Position numbers and translations under genes: made by a program. DNA of 64,000 bases from Rotaria socialis (taxonomy: Eukaryota > Rotifera > Eurotatoria > Philodinida > Philodinidae), in the NCBI GenBank assembly GCA_905331475.1, contig CAJNYU010003357.1, positions 248,001-312,000 on the forward strand. Reading direction: 5' to 3'. Below the pieces are notes generated by a model that was not told where the DNA came from, made no database searches, and saw nothing but the letters and a program-made list of their open reading frames with translations. Of the stretch, positions 57,709 to 64,000 are shown one piece after another. The first letter of the stretch is position 1. Each line of letters opens with the position of its first letter.

Positions 57709-59489
57709 CCATCGACAATCATCAAGAGAAAGCAGCCGTGCTGGTTTTGTTAATGAAATCGATACTATCGACGAGACGAGATTTTTTATTTGCCCGTCTA
57801 ACTATGATTATTTAGAAAGCATACAAACCTTTGAACCTACACATGTTCACAGGATGATAAAATTCTTCCCAAAAATGTTAGGTAATTAGTATGAACGACT
57901 TGATTTAGTTAATTATATTATTGAGACAAAAACGAAGAGAATATTGAATGGGAAAGAATATGAATAAAGTTCAAATTTTAAATCGAAATTGAAACATAAT
58001 TTTCTTCTTTTTTTGCAAGCAAAAAAATCATAGGAAGTTAATTGTTTTTGATTTTTGAGAATTCTCACGCGAGCAAGTTTTCAGCTGATCTATTTATCTA
58101 TCTATCTATCTATCTCGAATGATATAAAGTGAGACTACCCGAAAAAAATCGATAAGTTGAAAAACTCTTTCCTAAGAATGCTGAATACATTGTTAAACTA
58201 AAACTAAATGCTACAATTCTTATTTGATTTGCTTTCTTCGGGCTTGATTTTTTACCGTTGATTTTAGAAAGTTTTATGAAGATCAACTGGAATTAATAGC
58301 ATCCATTGCAGATATTCTTTTATCAAAAAAGTCAATTAAGTGAAAGATTGTGAAGCATCGTATCAAGAAAGACAGAATCAAAATTATTAAATTGTTGAGT
58401 ACGATTAATTTAATCATCAATATTGTTTGTTCTTTCATGTTTTCTACTGAATGTCTATCTGCTGTTTCTTCAGTTGTCGACAATATTGTTGATATTTTAA
58501 CTAATTAGTATAATCCTCCATTGAGCAGCTGAGAAAATAAATAAACACGATGGTTATAAATACCCTAGTGCTTTTTTGTATAGTGCATAAATAATTATAA
58601 AGCAAGATCTTAAGTTTCTTCATAGTACGAACATGTTGTAAATCTGTGATAATTATGATTCTCTCTCGAATAATGTGTTCAACAAGTGTGCAAGTTATTT
58701 TGAAAGTGTCCAGACATATTGGATCAAGGTAATAAATATTTAACATATCAACACAATGATTCTTCAACGAAAACGTTACTGCATATTGACATGAGTATAG
58801 TAAGAACTGATAATAGCAATGAGCCCTACTATGAGTATTGTATTCTATCGAATTAAAAACTCAGTCGTAGTTAAGATTTTTATTGAAGACACTCGGAATA
58901 ATGTAGCATTCGAAATCATAGCACTTGTTTGTGATTTTATCGATATGAGTTTTTCTTCATGTTATTGGTAATTTAGATCAATCAAATAACATTGATTGCA
59001 TGTTTGCACGAAGTCTATGTTGAAGAAAGAACTATGGAATTATCTTAAAACATACTGATTTCGTTTTGGTTTCATATGATTTATGTGACAAAATCAAGAA
59101 AAAAGGCTATCGTATTCGATCCAATCGGTGCTATCCTTATTTCAGTATGCATTATTATCTCTCCAATCTGTCAAGTAAACAATAAACATTATTTATGTTT
59201 CTGATGATTGTAACGATTCTATTGAACTGATTCTATGCATAGCTCAGATGTTTAAACTAAGTGTTCATTCTAGGCAAAAATAATTTTGACCTTTTCTTGC
59301 TTCATTTAACAAGCGCGTCGTCTAGCAGTTCTTAAAATTGAACCTACTTTTTTGCATCAGTTTGCTCGTACCATTTATAATCAGCATCCTGATTTCGTTG
59401 AAGTTGATATTGACCTACCAGGTTCCATGATACCTGCCATCGCTCGTGCCATTGTTTCAGAATTAGAAAACCGATTGGGTTCTGTCTAA
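57709..59489 (+). CDS. Two orphan coding exons of an unrecognised gene, C-terminal end
   Basis: Exon A (57709-57881) follows an acceptor and ends at a GTAATT donor; it reads RQSSRESSRAGFVNEIDTID and on to HVHRMIKFFPKML. Exon B (59314-59489) follows an AACAAG acceptor and reads RRLAVLKIEPTFLHQFART to a stop, ending IARAIVSELENRLGSV. The donor phase of A and the acceptor phase of B match (G joins CG to give Ala), so they can form one transcript across a 1432-bp intron. Exon A needs two bases from an earlier exon that I did not find, and no ATG opens it. The composition of both exons is balanced, unlike chance frames nearby. No domain recognised. A decayed gene copy is the alternative. Confidence 0.35.
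57882..59313. other. Presumed intron or spacer between the two orphan exons
   Basis: AT-rich, with a (TATC)n run near 58091-58115. Minus-strand open frames here have poor composition and no recognisable motif. Confidence 0.35.
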
Positions 59490-60363
59490 TGGTACAAAAC
59501 TTAATGAAATGAATACTCAATTTTGACATATTCTGACTAACACAATAAAATACCTGATAAAATTATTCAATGATGAGCAATTAATTGTACTGGAACGATC
59601 ATTATTTGTGTTCTAATGAATGAACAATATACTGCATCGTTATCAAATTTTGATATTGTATGATTTCTGATGATTACGATAGTTAAAATATAATATAATT
59701 GACAGATAATTGTCAAGAAAAATGACTACATCATTTCGATCGTACGATGACGAAAGTTTTTCTCGAAAAATTCGTTCTATTCATGATTAGCAATGAACAA
59801 ATATAAAAAAGATTAGTACAACCCCACATGACCTCGATTCATTCTCTCATCTCCTACAATTATTTCGTACATGAGTTTTATTAACATTCCCATTGATTCG
59901 ATAAGAAATTCATGCTATTCCCTTTCAATAAATATGTCTCGACCGACTTTGCTCTGCAACTATAAATCATGAACTGTGATGATATTTCCATATTTAGTAC
60001 TCCTTTTTTTTTATCTTTTTGAATAATAAAAACCAACAACAAGAACAACAACAACAAATAAATCAATCCATCACTATACACAGAAATCAAAGTACTCGTT
60101 TGCTAAATATTCACTCTGTTTTTTTTTAATGTTGATAGTAAAAGCGAGTTTTTGTCAGTTATTAGATGTTACAGGAAAAAAACAGAAAGATGTGTAACAG
60201 AAGAGAAAAAGAAATAGTATCATTCCAAGACGAAAAAAAAAACAAAGAACAAGATTTAGATTCTGTACATACAAAAACGATTTTCTTTCCGTATGTCCAA
60301 ATAGAGACAGAAGAAGAAGAAGAAGAAGAACGTATAAGAAGGGATATGAAAAAAATAAATAAA
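59490..60363. other. Intergenic region downstream of slingshot
   Basis: AT-rich with A-rich and GAA-rich tracts. It contains the 3' flank of the minus-strand slingshot gene; no other feature is supported. Confidence 0.45.
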
Positions 60364-62712
60364 TTAAATCATGGAATTCGGTCGAGTAGTTACATGTGAT
60401 GTTTGTTTACAATGGTCCAATGTTTGTCGAGGTAAAACAACAATAGGACTTGATTTATTCGGAGATCGTGTTCGCATAAGAACTATGGGATTTGATGATG
60501 ACGAACGTTGAACAGGTATATTTGGTGTAATTTTAGTACTCCTAGACGATGAAGTTATTGCGGGTATAGTCACTGTTTTCTTTCCAATCGTTGTTGTTGT
60601 TGTTTGACTGTCATTTAATTTGCTTCGAAATGTTTTACTAAAAAGGAAATAAGTTAATGTGAAAAAAAAGAAAGATAACTGGTTTTTTCTTAATTATTTT
60701 ACTTTGCCGCAAGTATTCCTTCATAAATAAGTAACTGATTTCTAAAGCCACCATTTGGATTAATACATGATCGCCGTGTTTTTACATGTTCCAAAGCATC
60801 AGCAAATGAATGATTGTTTTCTTTCATAAGATATGCTAATACCTAGTTTATAAAAAGAAAAGAAGTATCATTAACTTACAGATAATTATGTCCTTTTTTT
60901 TAAATAGTTTACCGTCGATGCAGATCGACTAATACCCATCTTACAATGAACTAAACAACATTGATTATTAGCTCTATAAGCAAAGAACAGGAAAAACATT
61001 TATTTTATTTTATCACAAGCGTAGAATTATTTTACTTTGCTTCATTAATAAATCGAAATGTTTTTTCCCATTCTTTTAATAAATCGGCATCATCATGATC
61101 ATGTACTCGAACATTTAAATACTTGAAATGGCCAGGAAAAAAATTGTCTATCTCTCGTGATACATTCAATACATAACCAATATTATTTGCTTTTAATTCT
61201 TCAAAATTCGATGCATTCCATTCAGACCCAAGATATAAATGTGGTAATATCATTGTTGGTTTATCCATTTGAGCAAGAATTTGTAACATAACATCATCAA
61301 TATACTGTTTATAAGGAGAAAGCGACATTTGAAAGGCATTTTCTAATTGTTCACGCAACTTTGAAGGGAACGAAAGAAAAAGATTTATTTCAATTTTTTG
61401 TAAAAATTCAACTTACAAATTTCGATGTTACTTCATCAAGATCAACTTGTAACATAATTTCTTTTAATTTAACATGAATTTTAGCATGAAGAGTTTCTTC
61501 ATCTGACGATAATCTAAATTAAACGAAGGAAAAAAGAATCGATTTTTAGAAAATAAATTGAATTGAATATATACGGTTGATATAAATGAGGTGAATCACT
61601 ACGGTGTGATAAAATATCATCCATTTGATTCCATTCATTAACATAAGTTTGATTTGAACGTATATCTGGATTACGATAATATTCAATCCAACTATGTGTT
61701 ACACCATTATTAGCTATATAATTATAAAGACGAGCTTGATTTGATGCTTTGTGCAAACTCTGATATGCAGTCCTATAAATTAAGGGGAAAAGACATGTTC
61801 ATCGATTATAGAAATAAGAAAATATCAAATAATTACCACAGAGCTTGTACGCTCACCGGCTTGAAAATGTGACATCGATCATATGAAGTTAATTTAAATC
61901 CCCTAAATTAAATTGAAAAAAAGAATTAATTATCACATCGAAATTTATCTTGTTTATTATCATATATAGTACTTTTAAGTACAAAGCAAAAAAAGATCTC
62001 ATTAGATTAATTATATCGCTGCAGGCAAAAAAATGGAATATTTACCAATGTATTTCAAGGTTTAATCTTTCTATCCTTATGGGAATTAAGAATATTTAAA
62101 ATTTTGTAGTGAAAAAATTAAAAAGCAATTTACCCATCACCGTCGAGTGATATATCCAAATCGGCCCATATTGGTAATGCCATACCGATTGTAATTTCGT
62201 TTGTATCAACATCGAAACCAAGAATAGCCGATCTACATATATATATAGAGAGAGAGAGAGAGAATTTTCTACATTAATAAACAAAGTAAAACTTCAATAT
62301 ATTTACTCTTCTGTTTCTTGTCTTCCGACACACGTAACAATGACTAGGTAACGATAACGATTTGGAAAACCACTTTCCAATTGGACCATCTATTAAAAAT
62401 ACAATTACAAAAGACGATCTAAAAAAACTATGAATAGACGAACCAGGGTAAGGCGATCGTCGGGACGCAGCAATTTATACATCGAATCAAGATGCGCACG
62501 TAAATTTTCTACGAAAATAAATAAATAAAATTTTCTTAGATTAAGAACAAAATTTAAAAAAAATACAACTATGTCGTACCTGCATTGCCCGCAACGATCC
62601 TTGCCAGATGACGGTCAATTGTATTAGTAGCTACGGTGGCAATCTTTGGTAAACTTAAATTTTCATTATCAGAAAATAAAGCAATCTGTTTAGTTGGTGA
62701 TGAACTAGACAT
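60364..62712 (-). CDS. SSH: Slingshot protein phosphatase (cofilin phosphatase)
   Basis: Eleven minus-strand exons (62712-62580, 62508-62444, 62389-62307, 62232-62134, 61902-61837, 61772-61575, 61513-61417, 61358-61036, 60973-60913, 60842-60703, 60637-60364) give 512 residues. Slingshot dephosphorylates and so activates cofilin, promoting actin turnover. The SSH-specific N-terminal region is clear (LRPDDRLTLMVQLESGFPNR, VGRQETEESAILGFD, LDGDGGFKL, HIFKPVSVQALWTAYQSLHK), then a DEK-like helical segment (KIHVKLKEIMLQVDLDEVTS), then the dual-specificity phosphatase domain (PHLYLGSEWNASNFEELK, LNVSREIDNFFPG). The active-site loop is VHCKMGISRSAST with Cys365 and Arg371 intact. A Ser/Thr-rich tail of about 90 residues ends the protein; the long C-terminal region of vertebrate SSH1 is absent. 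The ATG chosen is the first before conserved sequence; exons further upstream are possible. Confidence 0.94.
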
Positions 62713-64000
62713 ACAAGGAATAAATAATCAATGGTAAAATTATAACTGATTTCAAATAAACGCTAGAATATTATTTCTCCATTCTTTTTTTCTTTTCTTC
62801 TCTATACACCATAATTGACGTTTCAAATGGTATTATGTTCATTCAATATGAATTCAAGTGAGAGGAAAAAAATGAAAACGACGGTACTTCTTTTACTGTG
62901 CTCATGACATCTCACCTTGTCGCCATTGGAGGTGTATGATTGAAGTGAAAAAAGAATGCTTTACAAGAAAAAAAATTCTTTAATGCGTCATATTCGTGAG
63001 TGGTCGTAGATTTGAATCGACGAAAAATAGGTAAATGATGATTATCTCGTTTCTCAACGTTTTTATTTTATGGTAAACAGATAAGAAAGCCTTGAATAAA
63101 AATTATAATTCATTAATTACAAGTAACATTAATAATGCATCAAAAAAAAACATGCGTGAAAAGAAGCAAACGACAAATATGATAATAGATAACTATCTAT
63201 CTATCTGTATTAATATATTTTTAATATATACGTAAAAGATAAACAATTACATACCTTAGTTGAGACTTGGAATGTGTTTCGTTATTAATCAATATTGTCA
63301 CTTTGAATAAATTTATAAAAAATACATGAAAATAAAAGGCAACAGGGACGGATGGATGGATGGATGGATTAGTAAAATCTAAAATAAATATTTCGAAAAA
63401 CTTGTTTTTTTTTATATTGACAACTAGTGAACTTGAACTTTTGTTATGTTTATTATATAGATATGTTATCGTCGTGCAGGTCTCCAATCGTGTTGATACT
63501 GACAAGATGAGAAGATGAAGAACGAATAAGAGAGTGGACAGATTAATACGATATGCTACCATATAAGGAAGATGAACAGAGAAATAGAAATCAAATGAAT
63601 CTATGATGTCAGCTGATGCATTGACAGATGTCGTATGATGTTGGGAGTAGTAAAAAGAAAAGAAAAAAAGTTACACCCTCACTCTCACACACACACAGCC
63701 TCACTCAGTATGTTTTATGATATAGGATAATTACGACTACGATTGGAGGTAAAAAGAAAACTATTCAGAGTTTTCTTTCAAAAACCTCATTAAATAAATG
63801 AACTTTGAGCAATGTTGACAAACAAAAGCGAACTTGAATCAAAGACATGAGAGTTAGAATGACGGAAGTAATTTGCAGGAGAAAATAATACACTTACATA
63901 AACATAGAATTTGTTGTGAAAAAAATTCTATCGCTCTTAAATTGGAATAAAAGATAGAGATTTCACCAAGAAAAAAAAATGAACGATTCCGAATTCTATT
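62713..64000. other. Upstream flank of slingshot to the window edge
   Basis: Likely 5' UTR or promoter of slingshot. It holds a (TATC)n run near 63190-63207, (GGAT)n at 63350-63369 and (CA)n near 63681-63699. A minus-strand open frame at 63562-63221 starts with a signal-like stretch, but nothing supports it as a gene. Confidence 0.4.
63350..63369. repeat. (GGAT)n microsatellite
   Basis: Five tetranucleotide units upstream of slingshot. Confidence 0.85.

Noticed and set aside
58501..58767. Minus-strand 88-residue frame between the orphan exons
   Set aside because: Ile/Tyr-rich from AT-rich DNA, no motif and no consistent splice sites.
63221..63562. Minus-strand 113-residue frame with a signal-peptide-like start (MVAYRINLSTLLFVLHLL)
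   Set aside because: After the first 27 residues the composition becomes simple (Phe, Asn, Lys, Ser runs), part is coded by a GGAT microsatellite, and no splice structure or domain follows. Probably upstream flank of slingshot.

Overview
The window is nuclear DNA of a small invertebrate animal. It is AT-rich, its genes are split by many GT-AG introns (most 50-80 bp, a few of 0.4-1.6 kb), and the gene families are animal ones: junctophilin, nidogen, slingshot, a rhodopsin-type GPCR, an amidated neuropeptide precursor and a PARP14/15-like ADP-ribosyltransferase. Short introns, low GC and short intergenic stretches full of simple repeats suit a rotifer, most likely a bdelloid, but this is inference from style; no rRNA or mitochondrial marker is present.

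Layout. 1-4001 (+): 3' part of a DLC1/STARD13-type RhoGAP-START gene, cut at its 5' side. 5572-7945 (+): exonuclease 1, eight exons. 8552-9640: a foldback, MITE-like element with arms of about 240 bp; degenerate relatives lie at 13.4-14.35 kb. 10987-12759 (-): a protein with an N-terminal RIIa-like docking motif. 14.5-18.9 kb: no gene seen. 18950-20480 (-): a secreted Cys-rich, Thr-rich protein whose reading frame breaks at one ambiguous base. 23372-28365 (+): complete junctophilin, ten exons. 32425-33537 (+): an orphan GPCR. 34949-36098 (+): linker histone H1 with introns. 37872-41442 (+): DENND2-like Rab exchange factor with two MITE-like insertions in one intron. 43273-43648 (+): a neuropeptide precursor giving YLV-amide and YWV-amide peptides. 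45.2-45.86 kb: a GC-rich palindrome and a 168-bp tandem repeat. 47862-52888 (+): nidogen, 22 exons. 53386-56986 (+): a protein with three RING-type fingers and a C-terminal PARP catalytic domain. 57709-59489 (+): two orphan exons that can be joined in phase. 60364-62712 (-): slingshot cofilin phosphatase, 11 exons.

There is no operon-like organisation; the genes have unrelated jobs (Rho and cofilin control of actin, membrane contact sites, basement membrane, DNA repair, chromatin, peptide signalling). The most unusual loci are the triple-RING/PARP fusion, which puts in one chain activities that vertebrates bring together in the DTX3L-PARP9 pair, and the neuropeptide precursor, whose amidated peptides I cannot assign to a named family. 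Exon borders were derived by hand from GT-AG sites, phase continuity and match to remembered family sequences; summed coding lengths divide by three for every complete multi-exon gene.
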